64,000 nucleotides of DNA, from assembly GCA_022113835.1 (NCBI GenBank), contig JAILWY010000008.1, positions 8,994,501 through 9,058,500 on the forward strand. The letters are read 5' to 3'. The first letter of the stretch is position 1. Every line of letters begins with the position of its first letter. This DNA comes from Atopsyche davidsoni (Eukaryota > Arthropoda > Insecta > Trichoptera > Hydrobiosidae). The notes beneath the pieces are model-generated. The model was given only the letters and a program-made list of their open reading frames with translations, was not told the DNA's origin and did not search any database. The translations under genes were made by a program, and so were the position numbers. Positions 46,684 to 61,010 of the stretch are shown here, piece after piece.

Positions 46684-46920
46684 TAATATGATTAAGCACA
46701 TTAGTTTATATATAGAAGATGATTTTAAAGAAACTCTCAGAAAAATATCATCGTGATTTGTGTGGGATGATATTTTGATACGATGATATTTTTCTGAGAG
46801 TTTCTTTAAAATCATCTTCTATATATGAACTAATGTGCCTAATCATATTTGTATATATTATAAGCCCGTAATGGGTAATAAATACGCATCTTGATTGACT
46901 AATCCATAACATAGATATAA
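46684..46920 (-). mobile_element. Foldback element with 13-bp target duplication (copy 4)
   Basis: It lies in reverse orientation. The palindrome comes first, then the head (inverted: TATCTATGTTATGGATTAGT). The 13-bp repeat ATATGTATGAGAC is exact at 46671-46683 and 46921-46933. Confidence 0.78.
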
Positions 46921-46934
46921 ATATGTATGAGACT

Positions 46935-48025
46935 TAAGAGTTTTGTATATGAAACTCTGCGGACAAAGCAAATCATCTCTCAAAAAAACAATCAAGATTT
47001 GCTGTATGTACTAAAAATTCTGTAGCTTTAAATTACAGCATTTATTAAAAGTCTAGTAATATATATTTTTTTGAATTGAACAGTGTTTATAAGACAGATT
47101 GTTGAAATAAACCTTAAGGGTGTCGTATGCTAAGGTAATAATAGAGTGTTTTTACATACACTATAGCTTTCTAGAATAGATCAACATGGTGTTATACTAA
47201 TTAGATGCCCATGGGGTATGAAAATATTTCACTGTGCTCAATTGGTATGTAAACATCGTCTCAATTTAATTCAAGCAACAAAAGCGAATTTGCAATAAAA
47301 CCTTATTGCTTTTTATGATGAAACATTCCCGGTATTAGCGATAGACGAAAACGCGAAACAATAAAAAAGTTATTAGGGTTTAATGACACTTAACAGCAAT
47401 AACCATGAGCCCCAAATTCCGAGAATGAGTGCGGGGGTGGCTTGACCTTGAGCCCCCACCCCCTGCCCCTTGGAGGCTTCTGGGTATCTTCACTCGTGAC
47501 TGAGGGTGGCGATCGTGTCTCGACTCGCTGAGTGTGCTGAATGCTCGAGTACTAAGTGACTCACGATCTTACGCACACCTCTGCGCTAATTTAAAACTTG
47601 AATTTTATTTTTTGAGACACTTAATTTATTATGAAACGTTTTTCTGAAATTCGTCGTGTTTGCTTAATACATAGTTTTTTTTAAAATTATATATCAAGTA
47701 TATAGTATAAATGCCAGTCGTCCAGTCTAGGTGGAGGCTTTATGCATGCGTCAGGTGCTATTGATTGCTTATAAGTGCTTTTGATAATGTTCATTAACAT
47801 GGCCGCACAGGTCACCCTATCAAGTGATTTATTCTTTTGCGTATAATATATAATTGAAGCACGCCGCCTCATAACGGCTTTTGATCATAATTTAAAAAAT
47901 ACAAAATTTTACTAAACCGTGCCTCTCAGATATAAAAAAATCCGCTATGCTGTGTATTTGCAAGATATTTTGCATCAAATTAGTCTTAAGGCCCAAACAT
48001 TTAATTGTCACTTTATTTTGCAATG
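46935..48025. other. Non-coding DNA
   Basis: There is a GC-rich patch at 47430-47530. No gene is supported. Confidence 0.3.
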
Positions 48026-48029
48026 TCGA

Positions 48030-48500
48030 AAGTTGATTTTTTTTACAGAGTATTAAAAAAACTATAAATTATATTTATCTATTTTTTATTATTTAATTAA
48101 CGTCCATTTTCAGGGTAAAAAAAAATCTTGAAGATGTTGAAAAATTGGATAAAATGACGACTTTCAAAACCAAAGTTTGTTAAAGATTTTTTTTTTTTTA
48201 ATTTTCAAACTAATCCCAACAGGAGTATTTAAAATTAATTTTGTAATTCCAATTGAAAAAAAGAGTCATAAATGTTTAGGATTCTTGGAACAGGAACATC
48301 GCGAAACTCCAATCCCGAAACTTTAATCGGAAAAACACATATTTATCATATTAAAAGTAAATTATAAGAAAAAATAATAAAAATGGTTGTAGAAGAAAAG
48401 ATGTATCTAACTTTCTGCATTTAAATTTTTTTGATTAATGCAGTCGATTTTTCGCAATAGGTACAAGCAAATGGTCAAAAAACTCGAATATGAGAGTTTG
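48030..48500 (-). repeat. Family E element, reverse copy
   Basis: It is near-identical in reverse to 13030-13540, including GATGTTGAAAAATTGGATAA and GGTCAAAAAACTCGAATATG. One terminal inverted repeat is truncated. Confidence 0.65.
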
Positions 48501-48504
48501 GCCC

Positions 48505-51500
48505 GTAAAGCAAAAATTTATTTTCATGGTAATGTTATATGTTGTACTCAAAAAAAGTATAAACACGTGCAGTCTAATGATCTAAAATCGTAATGGTGCT
48601 TTATAATTCAATTAAAAAAATATATTTACTAAAAATTATTAGAAATATACAAAAAAAAAATAACCACATTTTTTTAAATTTGCACGCCCGATTGTAGAAG
48701 TTCAGTGTGGAGTAAAGAACGAACAATTAAAGCTGTGGCATAATTATATACATACACGAATACATGAGAAAAGGGTACATGTTATGTATGCTGGTTAATG
48801 GTTTTTAGTATATTGTGATGGCTGTGATTTGGGCATTGCACCATCGAGTTAATCAGTTCCAGCCGTTATTGGGCCGCGCGCGTCCAGTAGGAATGTTCCG
48901 GATAATAAACGGAAAATTCCACGGACCGCGTGCGTCTCACCCAGCCCTACACTAGATAAAACCTAAGCACTGTGCTCTTATGGTACCGGAAACTTGGGGC
49001 ATCTTCACATACAAGCTGCTTCAAAACTCATAGTTTTTATAGAAAAATCAATGGAAAAGTTTCTAGGCTGAAAAATTTTCAGATTGATAAAAGTACTAAG
49101 CGTTTACAATAGTATTTAGAAATCAGAAAACTAAAGATAGGTGACTAAAAAAAATATAATTTTACTCGATGGATTGACTACAAATAATTATTGACTATTT
49201 TATAATGATTGTATGATATGAATAATAGCAGACTAGAGACAAATAATGAATATTAAAACTCAGCCAAAAGTCGGTGATATATTATATTTTTCAGTATACT
49301 TCTTTCAGAGTAATTTGATTAAAAAAATCCATTGTTTATTAAGGTTGATCAAGTTCAAATAATTATTAAAGGATTTAAAGAATCAAAAATGTGAAAGGGT
49401 CTCAGTGTGGAAAAACGTTCATTGATATTTCTATGAAAAATATGTGGTCAAGGGGGTTGAGGAAACAAGGTACAAATTTGTTCACAACCAAATATAAATA
49501 TTCATAATGGCGTTGAAAAGTCTTTCAGTCAGAAAAAATAGGCTTTGACTATCTGTCGATGAGTGTAGCGAGTAGGGTGTTTTATAAAATAAAAGGGTAT
49601 AGAGAAAACACCCTTTTTTCATGACATTTCTTAAAATACCCAATCCACAACAAAGAAAAACCGACGCCTGAAAAGAAATAAGATCTAAGCTATTTTTTAT
49701 ATTCTTCATTAATGTATATATATACTACAAATAATGTAATATTAATAAAATATTTTTTAGGTTTGAGTTTTTAGACATTATCGGCATCAAGATGAAATCT
49801 ACTGTATTTTTTTCAGGCGTCGGCTTTTTATTTCAGATCGATTGTATTAGAATAATAGTTTGAGAAAAATAATTAACTATGGGTTTTTGTATTTTCTGTG
49901 TGAACTTTTAACATTGAAGTTTCATGTATATATATAATATATATATTTGATAGTATGTTTTTACTAGTTGTGCAGTCAGAACAATAAAGTTACATTCAAT
50001 GCTTGTGGTAAAACTATATATTGTTTTAATAAGTTGGAATTGTTTGGATCTAGCATTTACATTAGCATTGAAGACATCTGTTTGCAACTGAACAAGATCT
50101 CACCATAAGATGGTATCAACTTCAAAGCATTTCTCATCAATTAATTGTTTAAAAATTATTTAGTTAGGGATTGTATCTCTAATTGCTTATAATACCAGTT
50201 ATAGTCATTTCACAAGTCTAATATTTTTAATCGATGATGTCTTACTTTTGCGTTTTTTTCTTCTTCACTTTTCATCGAGTGTTTGTCCTCAGAATTTATG
50301 CTGAATTTGTGTGCATGGTTTTCTTAGGGGAAAATAGTATAGTGGGTCCTTGAGTTCTTCTACATTTTTACACGTTTATTTTTTACCAATTATATATAAG
50401 TAATAATATATGTTGTGTAGATGGAACTAAAAAATTTCTAAGACTATTTAACAAAGTATATGATGGTTATAATTGAACCTTATCCAAATTTATTCAAGAT
50501 TTGAAAATTTTATGTAAATATTATACGAAAAATTCGCAGCAAAAGACTGTTGTATTTAAAATTGAGTACGGAAGTTGAGTTTTTATTTCAGGTACGATTA
50601 ATTGAATGCGAGTCAATTATTAGTTTGAATAAATGAAATTCAGCTCGGTGTAATGATAGACTCTATTGAAATACCCAGTCTACTAAAGTCTCTTCCACGT
50701 TTTCCGGTGTTAGTAAGAAGTTTTACAAATTTGTTTCCCGTGTTTAGAAATGCCGTCAAATACCCTACACGGGTTGTCGGGTAGACGGGTGGGTAGGCGG
50801 GTAGGTGGGTAGGTTTCTGACAATAGTGTCTGGCACCCGCCACCACGTAGCACAAAGAAAGGCGAGTTGCCTGCATTAACATGAAATGTATTTCAAAACA
50901 TCTTTAAATAAAAAAAAATAAAAAAAAATTGTAAAAACTTTGTCTCATCCGGATATTCTCATCCAGAGGGTAGAAAGATTTCACAGAAGTAAACCCCCAA
51001 TGAGGTTCACTGCAGCTGCATTATTAGGTGCGAAACTAAGTTTTTATGTTTTTTATAATACCGTTAATTATATAAAATACACTTAAGGTGATATTGTTCA
51101 TGATATTAATTTAATAAAATGTAATTTAAGTGATTGATCGGGGTTGTTTAAAATTATTGATATTGACATTTTTAACTTGGTTTTGGACTCACTATATAGT
51201 ATAGTATATAGATGTTTAAAAATAACTTTTTGATCATATTTTTCTCGTTAGAGATAAATGATTTAAGAGATTATAATAAATTTAAGTGATAACTTTTACA
51301 TTTAAAGTAAAAATCAGAAAATATTTCATTACACCTTTTTTCAAATGTATAATAAAATAAATATAGCAGAGTAGCAGAGCAGATCAAAGATGTCGGCGTC
51401 GTAATAATTATATATAATTTTACATCAAAATCGATGGTCCATAAATAGTTATTCCTTTTGTATGTTCGTCTCTCTAAAAAACTGTTGTGTTGGCTGTGTG

Positions 51501-52050
51501 TTTTTTTTTTACAAGTATGAGTATTTCTCTAATTCGATTCATTTTGATTAGGAATCAAATACTAACCTAGCGTAGATACAGACTACTCGCTCAATTAAAA
51601 ATCCACGCTCCGTGATGACAAGGAGGTGTTGTTCAAATTTTACCTGTACCTCTAAATATAGGGAGATTTCTCATTACTCTGTGTATGAATTGGTTATCTC
51701 AGAGCATATCGCGATAGGCATCTAGGACTAAGTGGGCAGGACACAGCCTCGGGCTCATCCCCTCAGGCCGACATGCGATAAAGTATCTGAGGTCCCGCAA
51801 AACTTCCCGGAGGTCCGTACTCGCCGCGGGACGAGTTCGACGTCAAACTTCGGTATTGGATGCCCTTATTGATTGACCCGCGGTCTTTACCTAATAAATG
51901 CGCCAGGCTATATGTCCTTTGTCTGCTAGAGATGTGATGGATTACTTTCCATACAAACATACATTTTTGTTGTATTCCAAAGCTTTGTATAACAAAATAA
52001 CTACAACCTTTCAATAGACGAGGTTGCTTCTCGCATATATAAATCATCGT
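48505..52050. other. Non-coding AT-rich DNA
   Basis: A fragment of family A (reverse) lies at 50318-50372. A GGGTAGACGGGTGGGTAGGC G-rich repeat lies at 50776-50812. A GC-rich stretch at 51700-51900 precedes the LINE and could be its decayed upstream part. Confidence 0.3.
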
Positions 52051-52135
52051 ATATTTTAATTACAATCTACAGATTTACTTTGCAGTTGTTGCCAATGAGT
52101 TGATTTGGATTCTTGAGGTTTGAAAATTCCTGAAA

Positions 52136-52615
52136 ATGGTACTGACTATGGTACTTACTATATACACGGATGGTAGCTTACTCGAGGGAAAGGTTGGAGC
52201 GGCTTTTGTTCCATACGAAAACGGCCAAGAACTTCCTGCTAGAAGTGAGAGTAAGCTCGTTGCCATTAACGAGGCTCTTCACTGGATATTACTAAAACCA
52301 TCTGGTAGGTGGCAGTCAGTGAAAATACTCACTGATTGTCGCTCGGGGGTGGACAGTATATCCAAACAATCAACCAACCCTCTAATAGTAAACATCCAGA
52401 AAAAGCTAAAAGAAATTCAAGCAAGTGATGTTAACATCGAGATAGGCTGGGTGAGAGCTCACGTTGGTCTTGTTGGCAACGAGAAAGCTGACGACAAGGC
52501 TAAAGAAGCCACCAAAAAGAAAATGAATTATGTATTTTCCGACTTTCCGATTTTCGGAAAATTACAATGGACTCATGGAACGAAAGGTACACAAGCTCTC
52601 CGCAAGGAAACGTAA
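52136..52615 (+). pseudogene. LINE (R1/I-type) RNase H domain
   Basis: The domain shows YTDGS (Asp12), LTDCRSGV (Asp67), WVRAHVGLVGNEKADDKA (His109, Asp119), the layout of RNase HI domains at the C-terminus of non-LTR retrotransposon proteins. The Glu expected before LVAI is Lys40 (one base change), so catalysis is probably lost. The reverse transcriptase and first ORF are missing (5' truncation). A one-base frame change near 52575 separates it from the following segment. Confidence 0.85.
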
Positions 52616-52941
52616 CAAAGATGTTCTTTGATTCTGTTACGGACGCCGCTGTATACAGGAATACCTGCGGGATTAGCTTTGAATCAACCCAGCTTCTAAC
52701 GGGTCACGGAGCAATGAGAAGTTATCTCTGCAGGTTCCACTTGACAAGCGATGACGACACGTGCCCTTGTGATGATATTACTCCACAAAAAAGGATCCAC
52801 CTTGTGGGTTCATGCCCCATCTTCGGTCTTCAGAGACACCAACTGGAGAGCCAATGCCGACAGGAGGGCCTGTGCCTGGATGACCTGAAGTCAGTGGCGA
52901 GACACCCTCAGTTGATGAAGTCACTGGATAGTTTCTTGTAG
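52567..52941 (+). pseudogene. LINE C-terminal CCHC region (continues in shifted frame)
   Basis: The frame reads SSPQGNVTKMFF, LLTGHGAMRSYLCRFH, then CPCDD...RIHLVGSCPIF. This is the usual tail of R1/I/Jockey-group proteins (LLTGHG, then C-x-C...H....C). It ends at a stop, followed by a short 3' UTR. It belongs to the same element as the RNase H domain. Confidence 0.85.
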
Positions 52942-53119
52942 CGTGTCATCGGAACCATAAAGAAGATAAACCAGGGAGTGTAGCTTCATTCACTCCCATA
53001 TATAGATCAATTCGATCGACTAGTTTGGAAAGTTTCCCCAAATTGTGATGACAAACCTTGTACATAATAAGCAAGGTACCAAACCTATTAATAAAAAAAA
53101 TAAAATAATAATAATGGTA

Positions 53120-56100
53120 TTGAAAACTTGAAGCACTTCAACACCCTTAAAAATCCACCAGTAAAAAATCTTTACAAAACCTTTAAAAACCCATACGTGT
53201 CTTTACATAAATCCGATTTTGGTCGGTCAGTTTTGGTTGTAATTTTAATTTATCCTGAAAAATTGATAACCTGGAGTTAAGAGTGATCGTTCGTCCCATC
53301 TCTATCACGAGTTTCGCGAGCGAATAATATCAATACTAAGGCTTATGGCCGGTCATGGGGAGGCTCGCTCCGGTTCGCGCAAACCGTTTATTAATATTGC
53401 TACGGAGAACCCCTATTCGTCGATTCATGTTTATGGCCTGTGTACAAATTGCCAATTCTGATTCGGTTTTGCCCAGACTCGTGAATACATTGTAGTGTGG
53501 TAAATTATAAATTCATCCCGTTTTCAATAATAGTCATGCAACTGTTTGCAAAATGAGAATATTTATGCCAAATATTTATCTAATTTTTTTATATATAGTA
53601 TATTTTCACTTAATTTAAATAAATGAAAAATATGTAAGTAAACATTTTTTTGTTGAAAATTTTTGATTTTGAAATCCAAATAAACTACGAATTTCTTGGC
53701 GTATATATTTTAATTGTAATGCCACGCGTCAACCTACCCTTGATTGATTTTTAGGGTATGTGTGATGTCGATTCGTTATTTATTACAGAATTGACCTCGC
53801 TGAGCTCTAGCTAGTCGTGAAGTTTCACACTTTTGGGTCAACACGCATCCAAACTTGCTGATTCATTCAGCAAAGAAATCAATAAGTAGTGCTTGTCGTT
53901 TTTTTCGTTGCCGATACAATTAAAAAATTCGTAAATATATATAGTTAATATTACAATCGTATGGAGATTTACTTTCGTGTGTGAAAACTCAAATCGTGAC
54001 GTAGGTACAGATTATTGAAGGAGCTGTTGCTGAAATTGAAACAAATATCGTTCCAGGAAATAGCATACCGTTTGCGGTCATAAAGGTTTTTTTGCATGGA
54101 ATGTCACGTGTCATTTACTGGAATTTATGTGCCGTTACTATGAATAGATTTGTATGAGATAAATGTAATGTATTACACAAGGTAAACATATAAAACAATA
54201 TGTTTTACCAATAAATAAAGGCACACGTGACGCGGCATCCGATTGCAGAGGGACCGCAGAATGGCCTGGCTTTTAATATAACGATATTTTCTTTATGCGC
54301 CTGTTTCCAGCAATAGCACAGTCCGTGTATGGCGGGTGGTATGCAATATTTTTTCCAGGCGCAAAACAACAACTATGACTAGAGGTATTTTTTTTTTATA
54401 TCTTAACTCTATTATTTATTAAATAAACGTGTTCTTATTTGTTTAAATTTTTTTTTTTAACTTTTGGTTGTTTTGAATCTGCGTAGTATTTATCAATTTT
54501 CAAAATATTTGTTTTCAACAAAGAAAATAAATGAAAAGTAAAAATTAAAAATGAACGTAAATTGTAAGAGTCACTTTTGGATGAAGGGGGTTAATATAAA
54601 TTATTGATTAACACAAGTGTTTTTTTTCTTGATTATCGTAGATTAGAAGTTCGAGTATGTGTTATCTTTTAATATAGTGAAATACAATTTATAATAACAT
54701 GTTATCTTTTAGTATTATCTATTGTATATTGATTCTTACAAAATATACAAAATCCGCCCCACTTATGCTTATGTTAATCCAGTTTACCGTGGGTTTAATT
54801 AGAGAGGATACATAATATTTCACCCCCCAGGCGACAGATGTATCTCATTTTAGGGTCTCGCCTGCTATGAATGGCCACCTTTACATATCTTTTTTATTTA
54901 ATTAAATTAGTACGTGTTCAGCTAAAACAGCTATAGTACTCTTATCAAATACATGGAAACTAGGTTAAGTCTCAGAGATTTTAAAGCAATAATCTCCGAA
55001 GATAGTCTCAGCACGTTATCCAAATAACAATCATTTATATATTGATTGTTAAAAAAATATTTTAGAACTGTTACTTTTACAGTTTTACCAACACTACTAT
55101 TTTTGACTACTATTAACCAATGGCTATTTAACTTCAGTTTTCAATTTTGATAATCGATGGCACAAAATTGCGATTTGCAAATAAACAGAATAGGCTGAAG
55201 CCTATTTCCGGCCACTCATCGCCTTCATCACCCCACCTCAGAGGCTTCACGCTCGCACACGTCAGATGTCGTCCGTGCACGGCCAATGAATAACTCATAT
55301 CATGCCCCGGTATTTCCCATATATTAGTACATCGTGCACGCTATACAGGGGGTCCCTCCCACTCGTGTGTATTCAATAAACGTCATTTCACGCTCCCGCC
55401 AGAGAATAAGCCTTAATTGCAGTAGCGCAGGCGGAGTGTTATTAAATCACGGAATGTAAACGTACACATGTCTTGTGTATAGAGTGGTTTATAATTAAGT
55501 TATTTTTGAAAATTCATGCGGCCACATACAATCATAAGCCGATAGCGTTATTTTCGCATTGTTTTTTCGGAGAAATTAAAAAAAATAATAATAATGCGCA
55601 AGTACTGAAAAAATGTCTACGGAAGACAGCAATTTCATATAAAATTCACTGAATCCACCCTCGAGGCTTTCTATGGAAATAAATGCGTTTTTTTTTTTTT
55701 AAATCTGCGAAAAACTTGTATGACTTGGTTGAAACAATGATAGTTCTTTTCAATTTTCAGGAAAAATTATTGATTGAATCATAATATAGTTTATATGCGC
55801 TTGAAAAGATGTATACTATATATTGAGTTAAATATTAGCTTTATTGGAGGGTTAAATTGTGACTACACAATTAAAAAGGGATGATTGTGATTTTTATTAT
55901 TTTTTTGCTCAAAAAACGTACAATGCATTTGTTTAAAAATCTAATGAATTCGTTTGGTGCTTTTTTGTAATTTAATTTCGCCAATTGATTGAATATTTAT
56001 TCTGTTCATGCTTTGCAGATATGAATTAATTAATGTGAAATTGCTATTTGCTTTGATGACAATTTCATATGTTGTGGTTATTCAAATGAGGTTTGCAATC

Positions 56101-57785
56101 GCAATGAGGCTTGTTTTCGATTTGCATATATTGGTTTTCAGAAGTAAGTTTGTTTGTTCGCCATCATAAAGTACAGCTTGATTGTTGTTTTGATTGGAAT
56201 ACAATATATATAATAATTATTTTAAAAAACCTAAATAGTTTTCTTTCATGTTCTGGTGCTTTTCGTGAGTTTTAAACTATTACTTTAAAAATATCAGAAA
56301 ATAATAAATTATTGTATTGCAATAGATTTTTGTTTATATAACTAACCTGAAGAAAGTAACCCAAAAGCTATAAAGCACATATAAATATTATTTATTCGTT
56401 GAAACATAATTTTTTTTACTAACGATTACTTGATAATTTGTGGTTTATTTAACATTATTAAGTTGGTTAAGGATATTTGGATATTTAAATTTTATATACA
56501 TCAAAAATTTTATTTATTACATACCAGAATCGTTTAACGTTTGATCGAGCTTTCTACAATTTTTGAAAAATCACAAATAAAGATACACGAAATTATAATT
56601 TATATATAAAGAAAATATTAAAATCGTTTTTTTTTCCAGAATAAATATTTTTTGGTCTTTTGAAATGTCAACATATTTCAATTGAATAATGGAGGCGTCG
56701 AAAACACGTTCTTTGATCCTTCTCTTAAAATGTGGAACAATAATTATACAATCAACCAATCGATATTCTTTTATCCTTGTCCAAGATGGCGGAACTCGCC
56801 CTGGAAACTTTGCAGAGTTAAATATCCCAAAGGAAACGCATAAAACATAATTTATTTGGGGAGGAGCGCCGCGCAGCCCCGCCACAGCCTTAAGTTACTC
56901 ATTTTTATAAATATTACAAGATTATCTTTATTATTGAGCGGAGGTTCATTTAGGGGATTGTTTATTCAGTATACTTTACAGTTTCAGAGGTAAAAAAACA
57001 TGAAAGAATCTTTTACTCAGCGGGACAAAGAACACATTCCGTAATGAGTATATACAGCGTCTAATCCAGCTCCATAAAAGCGGCTCGTAAAAATACACCC
57101 TGTACAAAAAAAAAACCGGAAAAAAAGCCTCTTTGCATAAGAAACCGATTTTCAGGGAAAGTATGTAAATTTTTGTGCAAGTGCGTGACCAAACAGGACC
57201 GCTGGTGGTCACAGAAGTAAGCGGCCGTGAAGAGCCTCCATTATGGCAGCATCTTCTCCGCGGGATTTTAATGGGATTTTTTTCAGTATTTTATATTATT
57301 TAACAGCCTGATTAAATAGGGCGTGAAACGAGATGCTTATTTTTTATGATTTAAAATATATTAGAGGCGTTTTGTGAGATTTTTCAGTCGTTCTGAAACT
57401 GCTGCAAAGCAAGAGCTGTTCGCTCTTATGCGCTTATGCGTAGTCCTGCAGATTCGTAATATATTACGTAATTAATACACGTGACAGAATTTCATTAATA
57501 TCGGGATTCTAATTCCCATAAGGAAGGAGCCGGCCGAGGGTGCTCTCGCTCCATGCTCGCAGTAATTTCCAGCGAAGCCTTCCTAATCTGGATCGGTCCA
57601 ACCCCCCAGAAGTTAGAGCCTCTTAAAATATTATGACCGCCCAGTACAGTGCCTCTCTGTTGCTACTGTCTAGTTTAAACACGTATTCTGTACTAATCCA
57701 AACCATTGTATATGATAATCCTTAATGCACTCGTACACCATTTTCGATCTGATATACATATATATATTTGTTATATTTACTGTTT
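53120..57785. other. Non-coding AT-rich DNA
   Basis: GC-richer patches lie at 55200-55440 and 57520-57650. No ORF has coding character. Confidence 0.3.
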
Positions 57786-57823
57786 ATTACACGTTGAAGA
57801 ATATGTGTCTCCTCATTTTGTTG

Positions 57824-58130
57824 TTTGTGCATGGCTGCCATTCTGTACTTGGACTACTTGTACAGTAGTGGACTTGGAATAAATGTGGAAGGATGTGCTC
57901 TAGAAGTACCTTGTCAATGTTGAAGCTGCAGAAGGAATATCAGAGCTTTGTAAGGAAATAATATAGGAAGGCAGCAGCGATACGTAAACTTTTCCTTCCA
58001 ATATAAAACTGCGGTGTAAAAGGACCCCCACACTATTTTTTGCCTTACAAAACCATGAAAACTGGCTAAGCATGAGTGTATGCTCAGTGAAATGGTCGCC
58101 AACCTTCTCTGAGGAGAGCCACTTGGTGTT
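57824..58130 (+). repeat. Interspersed repeat family A copy
   Basis: It contains GTGCATGGCTGCCATTCTGT, GGATGTGCTCTAGAAGTACC, GAAAACTGGCTAAGCATGAG and GAGGAGAGCCACTTGGTG. The minus-strand ORF across it is a by-product. Confidence 0.65.
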
Positions 58131-58134
58131 GATA

Positions 58135-60936
58135 ATGGCTAAGTAAGATGGTCCCATCACACCAGCTTCATAAATCCATCGATTATAAACCCAGTCTCTT
58201 CCGTATTCTAAAACCACAAAGAGCGTTGCAATATAAAAAAAAAACACACACCGCATGTTTCCAGAACCTCTTTCATATTTTATTCAATAATGTAAAAAAA
58301 AAATCAAATTCAATATCGCAAACATTTTCACCGCGGATATTGCAATGTCAAAACAGGCGAAATCGATCGGAGGAAATGAAAGACGGAAGGCGTATTGTAC
58401 AGTCGAATCTTTATTACTTGTACCACCAAACGTGAATAAAAATATTACAGCGAAAATGTTAATATTGTAGAATTTTATACTTTCGGATCGATGGGAGGTT
58501 TTAATAAAATGAAGATGCGACCGTTTTCAAACTGAGCTATCCGAGCTTACAAAAAAATATTTTTGAATACATGCCTGAGTATTATTCTCTTAAATCTCCA
58601 ATCGCTTTGTTTTATCTCAATTGCTTTAAAAGTTGGGCGAATCTAATTTTATTTTGAGATTAAAACGTTAACAGGTTTCTATTTTTTGATTCTGAAAAAT
58701 TATAAAGTGTGTCCACATCCAAAGGTAATTAAACTCCTGTCATCTGCAAGGTCTCTGTGATTTATTTGTGTCATTTACATGTGACAAGTCGGACACAGCC
58801 TAATTGTTTATTTAAGTTTTATATACAGCAAATTCGTTAAATAATTTTCGTCTTCCTCTTATATAAATTTTTAAATCCAACGCATTAGTATTTTTAAATA
58901 TTTCAGATTCAAATGATTTGATTACGAATTCGTTTTAACATTTTTTTTTTAGGTTTATGCCAGGTTTTAAAAATACCAATAATAGGCTCAGAATATGATA
59001 TGAAACGTGGAATTCTGAAACTTTACACATTAAAAAATCCAAACTTCAGTGTCTGAAATGAAAAAGGCTTCATGTCCATTTCAGTGGCGTAGAATAATGA
59101 AGTCCTCGGATTGCGATTTTTTCAAAAAGCCTTAATAAAAAACCCCCATCCGGCCCGTCGAGGCTCGCGGGGGCCGGATCAGGGGTTCGGATTTTGCGTT
59201 CACCCGAACCAGTGACGCTCGCAATTCACCTACCCCAATTAATCGAAAACGCGTTTTATGATGCAATCGAATTCGAACACACGCGAGCAGTAAAATTATA
59301 TATAATAAAAAAAAAAAAATATATATTTTATTTTGAAATTCTACCGAAAAATGTATAAAATTGAAAAATAAATATATAATCTATTTTAAAAGCAATTCAC
59401 TGCTATTTTGCATGTATCAAATAAAGGTGTTTTTTTGTATTTTTATTTAGGGGTGAAAACTTTTGATATACTTTTAAACTGAATTTTTTTGTTGTTGCAG
59501 GTTTTTATGCATATGCCGGAGACGTACCAAGGAGTCAGCTGTTTCTCCCCCCCCCCCCCACCCTCCCAGTCAGCCTGCGCAACCCCGGAAAGGGGATGAG
59601 ATGCTCTCCTCCGCAGTCGCGTCCTAGGTAATAAATTTCTATTAACTTTTTATGTTTCTTTTTCCTTTGGAAGTCCTGCGACGCCATTACCGTAAAAAGA
59701 AAACGGAAAAGTGAAATTAACGGAGAATGGATATTATTATATGCAGATTTATTGCGTTTTATTTGATCTTACTAACTGTGAATTGTCAGCGGGAGAATAT
59801 CAGTAATGGATAAATCTGTGATTCGATTATTCAATCATTGCTTATTAAATTTTACAGTTGTCTCTTGATTTGACAAGGAAAATTATTATGTTAATTTTTT
59901 ATTCTTCTTCTTTTGTCACCTCTCCTTAGAAGAGTTTAGTAGCTCTCTTTTATAATATATCTATATCCTGAGACAATCTTAATAGTTCGGCAATACTCCA
60001 GACTTCCAGCCAGTGTATTTATATAGTATTTCTGAAAATATGTCCAGTTGATTAAATGGGCTAATAATTTTCAAAGTGTTAAAGCAAGAGAGACATCCAC
60101 GTTCAAATAATCTAAACGAGTTTTTAAACTACCCTACTGGGTTGCTAAATAAAGAGGTTTAACCTCCGCTTGGTTTAACCATCTCAGAGGGCTAGGATCG
60201 AATTCAGACTGATCATGAGGTTTGTTACATCTCTGGCATTTGACTTCTTGTATAAAAAGGCCACAAAATATCTTATCATTAAATAACAAAGAAGGATTTC
60301 TTACCGAAGTTGATTACTGAGCCACAGTATTTATGTTTTTAATAGTTAAAATATATTATGATGTCGCAGTATGTTAAACCCGTTTAATAGTATTTTAATC
60401 AATTGATTATTGTTTAAAGTAATTAAAATATCAGTAACATTTTTGAAAAAAATATATTTGGCATAATTTATATTTAACTTTAGTTTGCGGCATGACTGAT
60501 CTCTTTTTTACAAGCGATAATTTTCTATTGAATACCATTTCGTAAACATTTTGTTCAGTTCTTCCGCTTTATAGTAAATCGAAACGAATTTTTAAAATAC
60601 ATATTTTAAATGGTCCAGAAGTTTCATCTTGGAAACTTTCAGGCTTGCCGGCTTTACAGCAACAAAACAGACCCCCGAGGTCCGTAAATATTCACAGGGG
60701 AGGCTCAGAATGCTGTAAGCCACAACCCAATACACAAGCTTTTAACACATCTATCAACCGATTTACTAATCATAAAATATTATGTGTTTTATTTAAATTG
60801 AAATATTTTTTTAACTACCAAAAATATTTACGAAAACATTAAATTACGTCTACATCAGTTTGATCTATCAATACCTTGATTTTTACAAATATACGTGCTG
60901 TGTTGGTTTTAATGCATTTATGCCACAGTAAAATAG

Positions 60937-61010
<74 letters not shown>

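Larger units (their letters stand above)
52060..53115 (+). mobile_element. 5'-truncated non-LTR retrotransposon
   Basis: It carries the RNase H and CCHC parts, a 3' UTR and an A-rich tail (ATTAATAAAAAAAATAAAAT, 53088 onward). The 5' boundary is uncertain. Confidence 0.7.

Noticed and set aside
51590..52060. Possible upstream coding part of the LINE
   Set aside because: Stops occur in all three forward frames and there is no reverse-transcriptase motif.
57900..58256. 118-codon minus-strand ORF
   Set aside because: It lies over a family A repeat. Equivalent frames are broken in the other copies.
59501..59629. Exon-like segment with acceptor TTGTTGTTGCAG and donor CTAG|GTAATA
   Set aside because: Contains a 13-C run. 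The frame opened by its ATG codons hits a stop inside, and no partner exon was found.
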